This document shows, in pieces, positions 63,862-64,000 of a stretch of DNA of 64,000 bases. The notes beneath the pieces were generated by a model, which was not told the DNA's origin, made no database searches, and saw only the letters and a list, made by a program, of their open reading frames with translations. The DNA is from Branchiostoma floridae (Eukaryota; Chordata; Leptocardii; Amphioxiformes; Branchiostomatidae). Positions within the stretch are counted from its first letter, which is position 1; each line of letters starts with the position of its first letter. The stretch is from positions 11,020,806 through 11,084,805 of the forward strand of contig NC_049996.1 in the NCBI RefSeq assembly GCF_000003815.2, in the 5' to 3' direction. The translations under genes were made by a program, and so were the position numbers.

Positions 63862-64000
63862 TAGTCTCTACCAGACTCCGGATCGCTGGAAAAATCGTAG
63901 AAATGGAACAAATAAAGGAGTAAGCCGGCCAGAGGAATATAACCGGCCAGGGAACAGCACGCGATCCTAGCATCACGAGCTGTTCACTGGCAGCTTCTAT
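63862..64000. mobile_element. Left part of a core-family fold-back element, cut by the window end
   Basis: TAGTCTCTACCAGACTCCGG, then AAAAATCGTAGAAATGGAACA, matches the left arm of the 46993/55551/59000 cores. The right arm would lie beyond the window. Confidence 0.55.

Overview
The window reads as animal nuclear DNA. It is intron-rich with long introns, carries a 117-base assembly gap, and is full of short fold-back transposons, microsatellites and a tRNA-like SINE. A canonical Wnt10 gene with the chordate-type Gly/Pro insert, an intact PIF/Harbinger transposon and a leucine-rich-repeat receptor with a tyrosine-rich tail together fit a cephalochordate (amphioxus, Branchiostoma). That assignment is an inference from gene style and repeats; no search was run. 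All exon structures were built by hand from splice sites and reading-phase agreement.

Layout. (1) 1-5283: no recognised gene; a promoter-like patch near 955-1025, a GA microsatellite, a 131-bp fold-back element with a perfect 9-bp target duplication (3989-4119) that interrupts a small minus-strand frame, and a second fold-back element. (2) 5287-10825: a complete autonomous Harbinger transposon. It has identical 50-bp terminal inverted repeats and a TTA target duplication. A two-exon DDE transposase (+) and a five-exon MADF-type DNA-binding partner (-) converge on each other. The partner has one in-frame TGA. The right end carries helically phased arrays of a short GCGGCA-containing repeat. 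(3) 10861-11045: promoter-like motifs and a 34-codon frame just outside the transposon. (4) 12618-41440: Wnt10 on the minus strand, four coding exons over 28.8 kb, every splice phase matching. Its introns hold fold-back elements, a tandem array (37.0-37.7 kb) and the assembly gap, but no other convincing gene. (5) 41441-54368: intergenic, with several duplications, fold-back elements, a GC-rich 142-bp tandem repeat and a SINE. (6) 54369-58999: a nine-exon classical short-chain dehydrogenase/reductase with all catalytic residues. A fold-back element lies in its third intron and a related one sits directly at its stop codon. (7) 61436-63205: a single-exon leucine-rich-repeat transmembrane protein (-) whose cytoplasmic tail contains a 21-residue tandem repeat centred on tyrosine.

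How the parts relate. Wnt10, the reductase and the LRR receptor are ordinary host genes with no sign of operon-like linkage. The two Harbinger genes belong together: in this superfamily the Myb/SANT- or MADF-like protein carries the transposase to the nucleus and to the element ends. The fold-back elements with TAA or 9-bp duplications are non-autonomous and depend on transposases outside this window or on ones not identified here. Several share a common core sequence, which shows modular reuse.
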